From an uncultured Oscillospiraceae bacterium (GTDB taxonomy: Bacteria; Bacillota; Clostridia; Oscillospirales; Acutalibacteraceae): a stretch of 64,000 nucleotides of DNA. The notes under the pieces were generated by a model. It was not told the origin of the DNA, did not search any database, and saw nothing but the letters and a program-made list of their open reading frames with translations. This document shows, piece after piece, positions 50,604-62,853 of the stretch. Where the stretch lies: positions 186,001 through 250,000 of the forward strand of contig URQB01000002.1 of assembly GCA_900549825.1 (NCBI GenBank). Direction: 5' to 3'. The translations under genes and the position numbers were made by a program. Position 1 is the first letter of the stretch, and each line of letters starts with the position of its first letter.

Positions 50604-51983
50604 TCAGTCAATTTGCTCGATGGAATAGGAGAAGGTGTTCTTTTCGCGCATTTCGCGCTTTTCAAAGAATTTTTCCGCCTGTGCAGGGAATGCGATATAG
50701 GAAAGGACGTCCTCGTCGGATTTGGCGCGCTCGCCAAGCTCCGCCTTCGCCTTTTCGAAGCCGGGCTCCAGCAGGTCCGCGTAGCGGACAGTGACGGGCT
50801 TCTCATCGCCGAGGATTTTATCCTGAATTTCCTTGTTGATCTCACCGGGGGCACGTCCATATTCGCCGTGCAGGTAGGCCTTGATCTCCTTGGAAACGTT
50901 TTTGTAGCGCTCGCCCGCAAGCACGTTGGCAGTTGCCTGCACGCCGACCATCTGGCTCATCGGTGTGACCAGCGGCGGGTAGCCGAGATCCTTACGAACG
51001 CGCGGCACCTCCGCAAGCACCTCGTCGAGCTTATCAAGCGATTTCTGTGCGGTCAGCTGGGCGACGAGGTTGGAGAGCATGCCGCCGGGCACCTGATAGA
51101 CCAGCGCATCCGTCTCCGTGGAAAGGACCACAGGGTTCAGCAGGCCGCTTTCCAACGCCTTTGCGCGGATGGGCTTGAAGAAATCGTTGATTTCCTTGAG
51201 CTTTTTATCGTCGAGCGAAACCTCATAGCCCTCCTGGCGCAGCGCATAGGCGAGCGTTTCAGTGGCGGGCTGGGCGGTGCCGCCGGAGAAGCAGGAGATT
51301 GCGGTGTCGATCACGTCGGCGCCGGCTTCAACGGCCTTCTGCAGCGTCAGCGGGCCAAGGCCCGTGGTGCAGTGGGTGTGTACGACTACGGGTAGCTTGA
51401 CATTCTCCTTCAGCGCCCTGACAAGGTCGTAGCCCTCCTGCGGGCCCATGATGCCGGCCATATCTTTGATGCAGATAGACTGCACGCCCATCTTCTCCAT
51501 CTCTTTGGCCATCTTGACATAGGCGTCGAGCGTGTGGATCGGGCTGATCGTGAAGCAGATCGTGCCGCTGGCGTGCGCGCCAGCCTTGAGCGTTTCATCG
51601 ACGGCAACCTCGATATTGCGCAGGTCGTTGAGCGCGTCGAAAATGCGGATGATATCGATGCCGTTTTCTACGCTCTTGCGGACGAATTTGCGGACGACGT
51701 CGTCCGGATAATGCTTATAGCCCAGCAGGTTCTGGCCCCTGAGGAGCATCTGCAGCTTCGTGTTCGGGCAGGCGGCGCGGATGGTACGCAGCCGCTCCCA
51801 CGGATCCTCGTCCAGATAGCGAAGGCAGGAGTCAAATGTCGCGCCGCCCCAGCACTCAAGGGAGTAGTAGCCCGCTTCATCGAGCTTGCCGAGGATCGGT
51901 TTGAACTCGGAAAGCGGCAGGCGCGTTGCGATCAACGATTGATTCGCGTCGCGCAGAACCGTTTCGGTAAACTGTACTTTCAT
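50604..51983 (-). CDS. oadA: Oxaloacetate decarboxylase alpha subunit (carboxyltransferase)
   Basis: 459 residues. The carboxyltransferase barrel begins FTETVLRDANQSLIATR and has YSLECWGGATFD, QMLLRGQNLLGY, CIKDMAGIMGP and VHTHCTTGLGP, which provide metal and biotin-site residues. The PYC_OADA C-terminal part (GERYKNVSKEIKAYLHGEYG) is present, and the protein ends before the biotin domain, which is a separate gene. It transfers CO2 from oxaloacetate to biotin. ATG 51983 follows TGGAGG. A leader of about 150 bases with only a weak promoter lies upstream. Confidence 0.94.
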   Translation of the reverse strand: MKVQFTETVLRDANQSLIATRLPLSEFKPILGKLDEAGYYSLECWGGATFDSCLRYLDEDPWERLRTIRAACPNTKLQMLLRGQNLLGYKHYPDDVVRKFVRKSVENGIDIIRIFDALNDLRNIEVAVDETLKAGAHASGTICFTISPIHTLDAYVKMAKEMEKMGVQSICIKDMAGIMGPQEGYDLVRALKENVKLPVVVHTHCTTGLGPLTLQKAVEAGADVIDTAISCFSGGTAQPATETLAYALRQEGYEVSLDDKKLKEINDFFKPIRAKALESGLLNPVVLSTETDALVYQVPGGMLSNLVAQLTAQKSLDKLDEVLAEVPRVRKDLGYPPLVTPMSQMVGVQATANVLAGERYKNVSKEIKAYLHGEYGRAPGEINKEIQDKILGDEKPVTVRYADLLEPGFEKAKAELGERAKSDEDVLSYIAFPAQAEKFFEKREMREKNTFSYSIEQID

Positions 51984-52471
51984 TTTATAACCTCCATACG
52001 TCCCAGATAGAAAGTAACGGCAGGTTCACAGGGAACGGGCAAGGCCCGCAGGCTCCATGGACGCTGCCATTATGGGGTGGAAAACATCCTGCCCTGTGGA
52101 AAAGGCGATTGAGACCAGCCCCAAACTGACCCATTCTATTTTATCCGAAATGAGGGGGATTTAATTGCGGTTTTCAAAAAATAAGGAAATGATTGTTAAA
52201 TCCTTAACCAATGTTTTTTGGAAAAAACAAGGTGTTTTTGGTGGAGTTGATAAAAGGCGTGCGGAGAGGGGCGAAAGGGCTTTGATTTTGCGAAATGCAG
52301 ACGGCTGTTTTGGGGGTTGGCCATGCTGTAAAAATGAAAATCCGCCGCGCCGGAAAGTACCGTTCCGGCGCGGCAGATCGAGGGATTTCTCCATTGGGGC
52401 TGGGGCTCGACGAAATACAGATCAATAAATGGATTACTTCCTTTAATATTTTAGAATGTTTTTATGCAGAG
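51984..52471. other. Divergent intergenic region between oadA and the LRR gene
   Basis: About 490 bases without a supported gene. It holds the oadA leader, a weak minus-strand -10 (TAAAAT near 52140), and an 11-bp GC-rich hairpin CCGCGCCGGAA/TTCCGGCGCGG (52345-52355/52363-52373) that is followed by a T-run only on the minus strand, although no minus-strand gene ends there. Confidence 0.45.
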
Positions 52472-52500
52472 TTGACATATAGGCCAATCTCATGTACAAT
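52472..52500 (+). promoter_or_regulatory. Sigma-A promoter of the LRR gene
   Basis: TTGACA (52472-52477), 17-base spacer, TACAAT (52495-52500). Confidence 0.85.
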
Positions 52501-52575
52501 AAAAACGGTTATTTGGCGGGGCAGCGGAAGAAACAGGCCCTGCCGGATTGAATTGAATCTGAAAGGGTGAAGAAA

Positions 52576-53400
52576 ATGAAGAAAACCAGAAAGATCCTCA
52601 GTCTGCTGTTGGCCGTTGTGATGCTGTGCTCCGTATGTTCAGGCGCTTTGAGCGCCTTTGCGGCGACCTCCGGCCCCTATTCTTATGAGCTGATCAATGA
52701 CGGTCAGGAGGTTAAGATCACCGCTTATAACGAAAATCAGGCGAAGGTTTCCATCCCGGAGAAGATCGATGGGAAACGCGTCACGGTCATCGGCGCGTAT
52801 GCATTCAGCATGGTCAGCCATATGGAATCCGTCAAGATCCCGAAATATGTCAAAACGATTGAGCATCACGCGTTTTACATGAGCGGGCGGCTGGAATCCG
52901 TTACAGTTCCCGCCAATGTGGATACGATTGGCGCGTATGCATTTGCGAGCTGCGGCCGGATTGAGAAGATCACGATCAAAAACGGCGTCAAGTCGATCGG
53001 CGACTATGCGTTCGCAGAATGCAACCGTTTGCTCAAGGTCGTCATTCCGGGCAGCGTGACCAGAATCGGTGATTACGCGTTCTTCGGCTGCGGCCGCATC
53101 GAGACGGTCAGCATGAAGAAGGGCGTGCAGGATATCGGCCATTATGCGTTTGCAGCATGCAACAGGATTGAAAAGGTTCACTTCCCGAAGACGATCACGC
53201 ACATCGGCAACGGCGCTTTCTCGGGTGACATTCGCCTGATGAAGGTATACTTTGACGGCAATGCGCCGGAGCTTGGCGACAATGTTTTCTCCATGATTGA
53301 AAACAATGCGAAGCTGTACCATAAGTACGGCAACAAGACCTTCCGCGGCGGCGAGTGGGAGCGCTTTCAGCAGAAGAATTTCGTTCTTTGCGTATTCTGA
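52576..53400 (+). CDS. Secreted BspA-type leucine-rich-repeat protein
   Basis: 274 residues. A signal peptide (about residues 1-30, ending ALSAFAA) precedes six or so LRR_5 repeats of 23 residues of the form V-x-x-IGxYAFxxCxRIExVxIPxxV. The C-terminal 45 residues are not repeats. BspA-type LRR proteins are secreted or surface-linked and bind host or microbial partners; no wall anchor is seen here. ATG 52576 lies 8 bases after AAAGGG; a GTG three codons earlier overlaps that site. Confidence 0.88.
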   Translation: MKKTRKILSLLLAVVMLCSVCSGALSAFAATSGPYSYELINDGQEVKITAYNENQAKVSIPEKIDGKRVTVIGAYAFSMVSHMESVKIPKYVKTIEHHAFYMSGRLESVTVPANVDTIGAYAFASCGRIEKITIKNGVKSIGDYAFAECNRLLKVVIPGSVTRIGDYAFFGCGRIETVSMKKGVQDIGHYAFAACNRIEKVHFPKTITHIGNGAFSGDIRLMKVYFDGNAPELGDNVFSMIENNAKLYHKYGNKTFRGGEWERFQQKNFVLCVF

Positions 53401-53430
53401 GGCCGAACAACATATGCAGACAGAACCCGA

Positions 53431-53464
53431 TGTACCGGCAAGCAGCCGGTACACCGGGTTTTTT
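53431..53464 (+). terminator. Terminator of the LRR gene
   Basis: TGTACCGGC/GCCGGTACA (53431-53439/53444-53452) with a 5-base loop, then CCGGGTTTTTT. Confidence 0.88.
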
Positions 53465-53788
53465 GCTTATAAAGCGGGCCGTAAAGCAAACTGGCGGCCG
53501 TACGGCTGGTCAAAAAGCCGGCTGTGTTCTTGGCGCAGGCCAGAATTGGTAGCCCATCATGTGCGTGAAAGCCGGCAGGCTGCATCTTCTGGTGTGCTTG
53601 GGAATACCGCTTTCCGGCTTGTAGGCATTGCCCTTCTCTGAGACGGTATGTTTCCCATTGACATGGCGGAATAAATTGGAATATCCTAAAAAATAGCCGC
53701 AAGATGGCTGTACATTGGAACAGCGGGGATCTCTTAGACAGGGCAGTCAACCATAGGGTCTGCTTTGTTACTCGCTGCGCTTCGTAAT
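53465..53788. other. Intergenic stretch without supported gene
   Basis: About 320 bases. A minus-strand open frame covers it (149 codons to 53367) but has no recognised domain and runs through the LRR terminator and into the LRR 3' end, so I do not call it. Confidence 0.45.
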
Positions 53789-53853
53789 AAAAAACAGCGA
53801 GCAGTGTGTGGTTCACATAAGGCCGGTTGGATCCACACTGCCCGCTGTTTTTT
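53789..53853. terminator. Long bidirectional terminator hairpin
   Basis: A 20-bp stem with one mismatch, AAAAAACAGCGAGCAGTGTG (53789-53808) with its complement at 53834-53853. CTCGCTG (53771-53777) can alternatively pair with CAGCGAG inside the left arm. It would end the DUF4830 gene on the minus strand. Confidence 0.85.
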
Positions 53854-53906
53854 GATAAAAGAGATACAGGCCAAAGGAGCCGTCTGCGGGGCGAACGGGA
53901 TTGCCG

Positions 53907-54470
53907 CTATGCAGCGTTTGTCTGGTTGGAAGTCGCCGCTGTCCCGGATTCTGTCCGGCCGGATGCAGAGGGCGATTGTGCGCTGGAGGAGGTGTCGTTT
54001 GGATAGTCGAAGCCGTGCATAAAGCCGTTGAGCTCCACGGAGCAGACGTCACCGCCGATGACCTGCCCATCATAGACAAGCAGGTTCGCATGGATGCAGC
54101 CGCTGTCTGCAGCGTAGCCCGGATAGTTTTTAATGGCATAGGTCCAGCGCTTGACACGCTTGCCCTGGTATTTGGTCAGGTCAAAGCCCTGCTCCTTTTG
54201 AATCGCATTGTATTTTTCATAAACCTCGTCAAATTCCGGCGGAATGATCACCTCCGCGACCTCGACCGGGTCCTCGTCGAAGCTCCATCCGAATTGCGAC
54301 AGGAACGCGACGCGCTGCTCCGCGTTTTCCGCCTTGGTATTCAGCACGTTGTCGGCCTCTGCCGGCTGGTGGAGACGTGTGACAAGCAGCATGGCAAGCA
54401 CGAGCAGGACAACGAGCAGGATCAGGATGATCATTTTGATTTTCGACGATTTTACAGAGTATACAAACAT
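53907..54470 (-). CDS. DUF4830-family membrane-anchored protein
   Basis: 187 residues. One membrane segment (about residues 13-31, MIILILLVVLLVLAMLL) and an outside domain with RVAFLSQFGWSFDEDPVEV, IPPEFDEVYEKYNAIQKEQG, DLTKYQGKRVKRWTYAI and GFMHGFDYP match DUF4830, of unknown function. A Ser/Thr-rich tail follows. ATG 54470 follows GAGGTGG by 6 bases; the longer frame to 54572 has no site. Divergent from the V-ATPase operon. Confidence 0.82.
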   Translation of the reverse strand: MFVYSVKSSKIKMIILILLVVLLVLAMLLVTRLHQPAEADNVLNTKAENAEQRVAFLSQFGWSFDEDPVEVAEVIIPPEFDEVYEKYNAIQKEQGFDLTKYQGKRVKRWTYAIKNYPGYAADSGCIHANLLVYDGQVIGGDVCSVELNGFMHGFDYPNDTSSSAQSPSASGRTESGTAATSNQTNAA

Positions 54471-54591
54471 GTCAACCACCTCACAGATCTCTATGCGGGG
54501 CGTGCGGCTTTCATGCGTGCAAAGGAGGCCTATAGAAAAGTTTTTCAATTTTGAATTTTTTATGAAAACCAATCAAAGCTATTCATAATTG

Positions 54592-54600
54592 TGCTATAAT
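54592..54600 (+). promoter_or_regulatory. Extended -10 promoter of the V-ATPase operon
   Basis: TGC-TATAAT (-10 at 54595-54600) with a poor -35 (ATCAAA at 54572-54577). It leaves a leader of about 75 bases. Confidence 0.6.
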
Positions 54601-54680
54601 TATCTCTAAATTTTGGCCGTTTCCGCATCCTGAATCAAAGGGGAGCGGAGTGCGGCCGCAAGCCGGCAGGAGGTGATACT

Positions 54681-55017
54681 GTGGCATCCAAAACGGTCAA
54701 TGAAATCCTGCAGACAGAACGGCAGGCCGGCCTTGTGGTGGAGCAGGCGCGCGTGCAGGCGAGGGCGCTTGTTGAGCAGGCGCATGAGGAGGGCGGAAAG
54801 CTTCTGGCGGAACAGACGTGCCTTGCACGCCGGGAAGCGGATGCTCTGCGGCGGGAATCAAAGGAACAAGCTGATGAAATTCTGCGTCAGATGAGAGAAG
54901 ACGGCTTCAGGCAGGCCGGCGCTTTGCGCGACAGCGTACGCGCGAAGCAGAAGGACGCATCCAGAATGGTGATCCGCTGTATGATTCCGCAATACCCCAT
55001 AGAAGGGAGACGCTCTG

Positions 55018-55031
<14 letters not shown>
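54681..55031 (+). CDS. ntpF: V-type ATPase peripheral stalk subunit (G/H, NtpF-like)
   Basis: 116 residues, almost entirely helical and charged (AGLVVEQARVQARALVEQAH), as expected for the stalk partner of subunit E. The start is GTG at 54681 after GGAGGTGATACT. It overlaps the start of ntpI by 14 bases. The C-terminal 25 residues are less typical. Confidence 0.8.
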
Positions 55032-57472
<2,441 letters not shown>

Positions 57473-57531
57473 TCCATTTGGATCAGGTGGGAATTTGTTG
57501 CGAAACCTTCAATCCCACAGAAAGGATGGTC

Positions 57532-58131
57532 ATGCCAATGACAGGCCTTGAAGAAATGAAGGCGGCCATTGAAGAGGAGAGCCGTTTGGAATGTGCAAAG
57601 ATTGAGCAGCAGGCGCAGGAGCAGATCGCGAAAATCAGCGAGGACGCACAGGCCGCCGCGCACGCCCGATACCAGGAAATCCTGATCGATGCACGCCGGG
57701 TGTGCGAAAACGAGCTCCAGATGGCGAAAACCAGCGGCGAAATGGAAACGAAGCGGCTATTGCTGCGCACGAAGACAGAGATCGTCGATGAAACGATCGA
57801 AATGGCGCTGCGCCATTTGCGGGAACTGCCGGATCAGGATTATTTCAGCGTGCTTCAAACGCTTGCGTGGTCCTATGCGCGCGAGGGGGAGGGGGAAATG
57901 CTTCTCTCCCAGCGGGATCTTGAAAGACTGCCCTCAGATTTTGCGGATACGCTGAATGAGATGCTGAAAAAGAAGAATGCACAGGTTCGCATCGGTGCGC
58001 AGCCTGCCCGGATCGACGGCGGTTTTCTGCTGGCATATGGCGATATCGAGGTCAACTGCAGCTTCGAAGCGCTGCTGGAAGCAGCGCTCGAGGAGGTCAA
58101 GGATACCCTGAGCCGGGAGCTCTTCACTTAA
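57532..58131 (+). CDS. ntpE: V-type ATPase subunit E
   Basis: 199 residues. A long N-terminal helix (EESRLECAKIEQQAQEQIAK) and a C-terminal globular part with GGFLLAYGDIEVNCSFEALL match the peripheral stalk subunit E. ATG 57532 follows AGAAAGGATGGTC; earlier in-frame ATGs are too close to or before that site. It is followed by a 146-base gap with a terminator-like hairpin. Confidence 0.92.
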   Translation: MPMTGLEEMKAAIEEESRLECAKIEQQAQEQIAKISEDAQAAAHARYQEILIDARRVCENELQMAKTSGEMETKRLLLRTKTEIVDETIEMALRHLRELPDQDYFSVLQTLAWSYAREGEGEMLLSQRDLERLPSDFADTLNEMLKKKNAQVRIGAQPARIDGGFLLAYGDIEVNCSFEALLEAALEEVKDTLSRELFT

Positions 58132-58193
58132 ATGGCGGGGCCTGTTGCAGCATGTATCAAGTTGCACAGGACCCCGGAAAAAACACGGTTTTG

Positions 58194-58246
58194 CACCTGA
58201 AAAGGTGTAAAATGCGGGCCACGATATAAGCCCGCTGGTGCTTTTT
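58194..58246 (+). terminator. Terminator-like hairpin inside the V-ATPase operon
   Basis: GCGGGC/GCCCGC (58214-58219/58230-58235) with a T-run at 58242-58247, preceded by a small CACCT/AGGTG hairpin (58195-58207). It may reduce read-through or set mRNA ends between ntpE and ntpC. Confidence 0.55.
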
Positions 58247-58277
58247 TAGTGGCGCGTTGCGCCCTTGGAAGGATGAC

Positions 58278-59255
58278 ATGCCGATGAAAGACACAGAATA
58301 TACCTTTGCCGTCGCTCGGATCCGTGCGAATGAAACGCATCTCCTCGGCCAAAGCGAGATGGAGCAGCTCATTGCGGCGCCTGACCTGCGTTCTGCCCTG
58401 CAGATGCTTGCGGATCAGGGATGGAATACCGAAGGCGCGCTGGGGGGCCCGAATGAAATGCTGCGGCAGCAGACCGCGCAGATGTGGAGCCTCCTTACAG
58501 AGGCTGCGCCGGACCGGCGTGAGCTCTCTTTCCTGACGGCAAAGAATGATTTTCACAACCTGAAGGCGGCTTTGAAAAGCCTTGTCAGCGATCAGCCGCC
58601 GGAGCCGTATTGGATGCTTCCCAATACGGTGCCGGTGGAGCTCATTTGGGATGCGGTGGCCAACCGGCATTTCAGCCGCCTGCCCGCGGAGATGCAGCAG
58701 CCTGCGCGGGAGGCCTATGAGCTGCTCGTGCGCGCTTCCGACGGCCAGCGGGCGGACGCCCTGCTCGACCGCGCCGCATTGGAGACCGCCAAAAGCCGGG
58801 CGGCGGAAACGGGCAGCGCGTTTGCCAAGCGGCTCGCGGAGCTGATGTGCGCCACGGCCGACCTGAAGATCGCTCTGCGCGCCGCCCATACCGGGCGGGA
58901 CGAGCGCTTTTTGCAGGACGCCCTGTGTGAATGCGAAACGCTGCGCAAATCCGCGCTCATCGCGGCCGCCGAGCGCGGCGTGCAGGAGCTTTCGCAGTAT
59001 CTTGCGGAGACCGCCTATGCGGACTGCATACCTGCGTTTTCGAAGAGCTTTGCGTCATTTGAAAAATGGTGCGACGACCTGTTGATGGAACAGCTCGACG
59101 CGGCGCGGCGGGTAAGCTTTGGGCTCGCGCCTTTGGTCGCTTATTATGTGGCGCGGGACAGCGAGATCAAAAATATCCGCATCCTGCTCTCCTGCAAGCG
59201 GCTGGGGCTCCCATCAGAACAGATCCGGGAAAGGATGCGTGAAGCGTATGTATAA
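58278..59255 (+). CDS. ntpC: V-type ATPase subunit C
   Basis: 325 residues. Helical funnel subunit that links the central stalk to the c-ring. It begins EYTFAVARIRANETHLLG and has ELSFLTAKNDFHNLKAALKS and REAYELLVRASDG, with SEIKNIRILLSCKRLGL near the end, as in family AtpC/NtpC. ATG 58278 follows GGAAGGATGAC. It overlaps the next gene by 8 bases. Confidence 0.93.
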   Translation: MPMKDTEYTFAVARIRANETHLLGQSEMEQLIAAPDLRSALQMLADQGWNTEGALGGPNEMLRQQTAQMWSLLTEAAPDRRELSFLTAKNDFHNLKAALKSLVSDQPPEPYWMLPNTVPVELIWDAVANRHFSRLPAEMQQPAREAYELLVRASDGQRADALLDRAALETAKSRAAETGSAFAKRLAELMCATADLKIALRAAHTGRDERFLQDALCECETLRKSALIAAAERGVQELSQYLAETAYADCIPAFSKSFASFEKWCDDLLMEQLDAARRVSFGLAPLVAYYVARDSEIKNIRILLSCKRLGLPSEQIRERMREAYV

Positions 59256-59562
59256 AATTGCGGTCATGGGCGACCGGGACAGTGTGTCCGGCTTTGCATC
59301 CCTCGGGCTGGAGATTTTCCCGCAGGAGGATGCGCAGCAGGCCGCCTCGACGTTGCGGAAAATGGTCTCTGGCGGCTACGCTGTTATTTTCATGACGGAA
59401 AAGCTGGCGGCTGAGCTGGAGGCGGAAATTGATCAATACCGGCATATGCCCGTGCCGGCCATCATCCCGATCCCGGGTGTGACGGGCAATACAGGGCTGG
59501 GCCTGAGAAGCGTGAGCAAGAGCGTGGAAAAAGCGGTCGGCTCGGATATTATCGGATCATGA
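59248..59562 (+). CDS. ntpG: V-type ATPase subunit F
   Basis: 104 residues. Central stalk subunit F (NtpG in E. hirae). IAVMGDRDSVSGFASLGLE is the family N-terminus and PAIIPIPG lies at about residue 71. ATG 59248 overlaps the ntpC stop; a GTG at 59239 is an alternative closer to AAAGGA. A 140-base gap follows before ntpA, with three hairpins and a possible small gene. Confidence 0.93.
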   Translation: MYKIAVMGDRDSVSGFASLGLEIFPQEDAQQAASTLRKMVSGGYAVIFMTEKLAAELEAEIDQYRHMPVPAIIPIPGVTGNTGLGLRSVSKSVEKAVGSDIIGS

Positions 59563-59577
59563 AGAAATGAGGTGATA

Positions 59578-59656
59578 AGTTTGAAAGATCAATCTTTCAA
59601 ACTGCGTTTTGTGATTTTCGATCATAAACGCCACTCGAAATTTTGGCTGCGCCAAA
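59578..59656 (+). repeat. Three consecutive hairpins between ntpG and ntpA
   Basis: The first is a perfect stem AGTTTGAAAGAT/ATCTTTCAAACT with almost no loop (59578-59603). The second pairs GCGTTT-GTGAT with ATCAT-AAACGC (59604-59631). The third pairs TTTTGG with CCAAAA (59641-59656). They could act as RNA processing or stabilising elements that separate the levels of upstream and downstream subunits. Confidence 0.6.
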
Positions 59657-59706
59657 ACCGCACAATTCCGCGGCCCGGCGCAAGAAAGGAATGGTCATAC
59701 CTATGA
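59581..59706 (+). CDS. Possible 41-residue peptide translated just ahead of ntpA
   Basis: TTG at 59581 lies 4 bases after GAGGTGAT. The frame runs 41 codons (segments [12 protein letters not shown] and PRPGARKEW) and ends in TGA that overlaps the ntpA start as ATGA. The peptide is very basic. I do not know it from other ntp operons. The strong hairpin at its start would interfere with initiation, so it could be a coupling leader or a chance frame. Confidence 0.35.
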   Translation: MKDQSFKLRFVIFDHKRHSKFWLRQNRTIPRPGARKEWSYL

Positions 59707-61466
59707 GCACAGGTTCAGTCGTGAAGGTAGCCGGGCCGCTCGTCGTCGCGCAGGGAATGCGGGACGCGAATATGTTCGACGTGGTGCGGGTCAGCGACCA
59801 GCGCCTGATTGGTGAAATCATCGAGATGCACGGGGATCGTGCATCGATTCAGGTTTATGAAGAGACGTCGGGCCTCGGCACCGGCGCGCCGGTGGAATCC
59901 ACGGGTGAGCCGATGAGCGTGGAGCTCGGGCCCGGCCTGATCGGCAGCATCTTCGACGGCATCCAGCGCCCGCTGGACGATATCATGAGGGTTGCGGGCA
60001 ATAATTTATCCCGCGGTGTGGAGGTGCCCTCCCTCAAGCGGGACCGGGAATGGAAGTTTGAGCCGTGCGTCAAGGCGGGGGATCACGTGAAATCCTGCGA
60101 TATCATCGGCACGGTGCAGGAGACGGACGTCGTCGTCCACAAGATTATGGTGCCCAATGGGACCGAGGGCGAAATTCTCTCCATCCAGGCGGGCGAATTC
60201 ACTGTGACGGATACGGTATGCACGGTGAAGACGGCGCAGGGCGAGAAGGCGCTCACCCTGATGCAGCGCTGGCCGGTGCGCCGCGGAAGGCCATATGGGC
60301 GCAAGCTCTCTCCGGATGAGCCGCTCATCACCGGGCAGCGTGTCATCGACTGCCTGTTCCCCCTTGCCAAGGGCGGTGTTGCGGCGATCCCCGGCCCGTT
60401 CGGCAGCGGCAAAACGGTCACGCAGCACCAGCTTGCCAAATGGGCGGAGGCCGATATCGTGGTCTATATCGGCTGCGGCGAGCGCGGCAATGAGATGACG
60501 GACGTTTTGAATGAATTCCCGGAGCTGATCGACCCGCACACGGGGAAATCCCTGATGGAGCGCACCGTCCTGATCGCCAATACGTCCGATATGCCGGTGG
60601 CAGCGCGCGAAGCGTCCATCTATACCGGCATCACGATGGCGGAGTATTTCCGCGATATGGGTTATTCCGTTGCGCTGATGGCGGACTCCACCTCCCGCTG
60701 GGCGGAGGCGCTGCGCGAGATGAGCGGCCGGCTCGAGGAGATGCCCGGCGAGGAGGGCTATCCTGCCTATCTCGGCAGCAGGCTCGCCCAGTTCTACGAG
60801 CGCGCGGGGCGCGTGATCTCATTGGGGACACAAGGCCGCGAGGGTGCACTATCCGTCATCGGCGCGGTATCTCCGCCCGGCGGCGATATTTCAGAGCCCG
60901 TCTCGCAGGCGACGCTTCGCATCGTCAAGGTTTTCTGGGGATTGGATGCAAACCTTGCGTATAAGCGCCATTTCCCGGCGATCAACTGGCTGACGAGCTA
61001 TTCCCTTTACACGGATCTGCTCAGCGGCTGGTTCCATGAGCATGTCGACGCCGACTGGATGCCGCTGCGCGGGCGGATGCTGCATCTTTTGCAGGAGGAA
61101 GCGGAGCTCGACGAGATCGTAAAGCTCGTCGGCATGGATGCGCTTTCCCCCAGCGACCGGTTGAAAATGGAGACGGCGCGCTCCATCCGCGAAGATTTCC
61201 TGCATCAGCTCGCCTTCCATGAGGTCGACACCTACACGAGCCTGGAGAAGCAGCTTCTGATGATGCGGCTGATCCTCAATTTCTACGACCTGGCGAATGA
61301 AACGCTCGGGCAGGACGGAGATATCGAGAAAATTGTCACCCTTCCGGTGCGCGAGGAAATCGGCCGGTTTAAATATGTGCCGGAGGATCGGATCGGGGGA
61401 GCGTTCGACCGCATCAGCACCGATCTCGTCAACCAGATGAAAGAAACAATAGGGGAGGCGCAGTGA
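59703..61466 (+). CDS. ntpA: V-type ATPase catalytic subunit A
   Basis: 587 residues. The catalytic P-loop GPFGSGKT lies at about residues 230-237, followed by [15 protein letters not shown] and [19 protein letters not shown]. The N-terminus [18 protein letters not shown] is standard. ATG 59703 is preferred by homology. AGAAAGGA lies 13 bases upstream, rather far, and a second ATG at 59691 is too near it. Gap to ntpB is one base. Confidence 0.97.
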   Translation: MSTGSVVKVAGPLVVAQGMRDANMFDVVRVSDQRLIGEIIEMHGDRASIQVYEETSGLGTGAPVESTGEPMSVELGPGLIGSIFDGIQRPLDDIMRVAGNNLSRGVEVPSLKRDREWKFEPCVKAGDHVKSCDIIGTVQETDVVVHKIMVPNGTEGEILSIQAGEFTVTDTVCTVKTAQGEKALTLMQRWPVRRGRPYGRKLSPDEPLITGQRVIDCLFPLAKGGVAAIPGPFGSGKTVTQHQLAKWAEADIVVYIGCGERGNEMTDVLNEFPELIDPHTGKSLMERTVLIANTSDMPVAAREASIYTGITMAEYFRDMGYSVALMADSTSRWAEALREMSGRLEEMPGEEGYPAYLGSRLAQFYERAGRVISLGTQGREGALSVIGAVSPPGGDISEPVSQATLRIVKVFWGLDANLAYKRHFPAINWLTSYSLYTDLLSGWFHEHVDADWMPLRGRMLHLLQEEAELDEIVKLVGMDALSPSDRLKMETARSIREDFLHQLAFHEVDTYTSLEKQLLMMRLILNFYDLANETLGQDGDIEKIVTLPVREEIGRFKYVPEDRIGGAFDRISTDLVNQMKETIGEAQ

Positions 61467-61467
61467 G

Positions 61468-62847
61468 ATGCCAGTTGAATACAGAACCATTGAAGAAGTC
61501 GCCGGCCCCCTGATGCTGGTGCGCGACGTGCAGAATGTCACCTACAACGAATTGGGCGAAATCGAGCTGGAGAGCGGAGAAAAGCGCCGCTGCCGTGTGC
61601 TGGAGGTTGACGGGCCGAATGCGCTCGTCCAGCTGTTTGAGAGCTCCACGGGCATCAATCTCTCTAACAGCAAGGTCCGCTTCCTGGGCCGTCAGATGGA
61701 GCTTGGCGTATCCGAGGATATGCTCGGGCGCGTGTTCGACGGCCTTGGCCGCCCGATCGACGACGGTCCGGAGATCATTCCCGACAAACGCATGGACGTC
61801 AACGGCCTGCCGATCAATCCGGTGGCCCGCAGCTATCCGCAGGAATTTATCCAGACGGGCGTTTCCGCCATCGACGGCCTGAATACGCTCGTGCGCGGGC
61901 AGAAGCTGCCGATCTTCTCCGCGAGCGGCCTGCCGCATGCCAATCTCGCCGCCCAGATCGCGCGGCAGGCGAAGGTGCGCGGGACGGACGAACCCTTTGC
62001 CGTGGTGTTCGCCGCGATGGGCATCACGTTTGAGGAGTCGAATTTCTTCATCGATTCCTTCCGCGAGACCGGCGCGCTCGAACGGACCGTGCTCTTTGTA
62101 AACCTTGCGAACGACCCCGCGATCGAACGGATCTCCACGCCGAAGATGGCGCTGACCGCCGCGGAATACCTGGCGTTTGAAAAGAATATGCATGTGCTCG
62201 TGATTCTGACGGACATCACGAACTATGCCGACGCGCTGCGCGAGGTATCCGCCGCGCGCAAGGAGGTGCCCGGCAGGCGCGGCTATCCCGGCTATATGTA
62301 TACGGACCTCGCCTCCATCTATGAGCGCGCGGGCCGCCAGCAGGGCAAGGACGGCAGCATCACGATGATCCCGATCCTCTCCATGCCGGAGGACGACAAG
62401 ACCCACCCGATCCCTGACCTGACGGGCTATATCACGGAGGGGCAGATTATCCTCAGCCGCGAGCTGTACCGCAAGGGCGTCACGCCGCCCATCGATGTGC
62501 TGCCGTCGCTCTCCCGCCTGAAGGACAAGGGCATTGGCCGCGGCAAAACGCGCGAGGACCATTCAGATACCATGAACCAGCTCTTCTCCGCTTACGCGCG
62601 CGGCAAGGAGGCCAAGGAGCTCATGGTCATCCTCGGCGAAGCGGCGCTGACCGACATCGACAAGCTCTATGCGAAGTTTGCGGACGCGTTCGAAAAGGAA
62701 TATGTCTCTCAGGGGTACGATGCAAACCGTTCGATCGAGCAGACGCTCGACATCGGCTGGAAGCTTTTACGCATTCTGCCGAGGAGTGAATTAAAGCGTA
62801 TCCGCGACGAATATCTCGACCAATATTACGACGGCAGTAAGGGGTGA
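61468..62847 (+). CDS. ntpB: V-type ATPase regulatory subunit B
   Basis: 459 residues. It starts [20 protein letters not shown] and has [20 protein letters not shown] (degenerate P-loop position, as usual for subunit B), [18 protein letters not shown] and [23 protein letters not shown] 61468 follows GGGGAGGCGCAGTGAG. Confidence 0.97.
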   Translation: MPVEYRTIEEVAGPLMLVRDVQNVTYNELGEIELESGEKRRCRVLEVDGPNALVQLFESSTGINLSNSKVRFLGRQMELGVSEDMLGRVFDGLGRPIDDGPEIIPDKRMDVNGLPINPVARSYPQEFIQTGVSAIDGLNTLVRGQKLPIFSASGLPHANLAAQIARQAKVRGTDEPFAVVFAAMGITFEESNFFIDSFRETGALERTVLFVNLANDPAIERISTPKMALTAAEYLAFEKNMHVLVILTDITNYADALREVSAARKEVPGRRGYPGYMYTDLASIYERAGRQQGKDGSITMIPILSMPEDDKTHPIPDLTGYITEGQIILSRELYRKGVTPPIDVLPSLSRLKDKGIGRGKTREDHSDTMNQLFSAYARGKEAKELMVILGEAALTDIDKLYAKFADAFEKEYVSQGYDANRSIEQTLDIGWKLLRILPRSELKRIRDEYLDQYYDGSKG

Positions 62848-62853
62848 AGCTTT

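Noticed and set aside
53367..53816. 149-codon minus-strand frame
   Set aside because: Crosses the LRR gene end and its terminator; no domain recognised.
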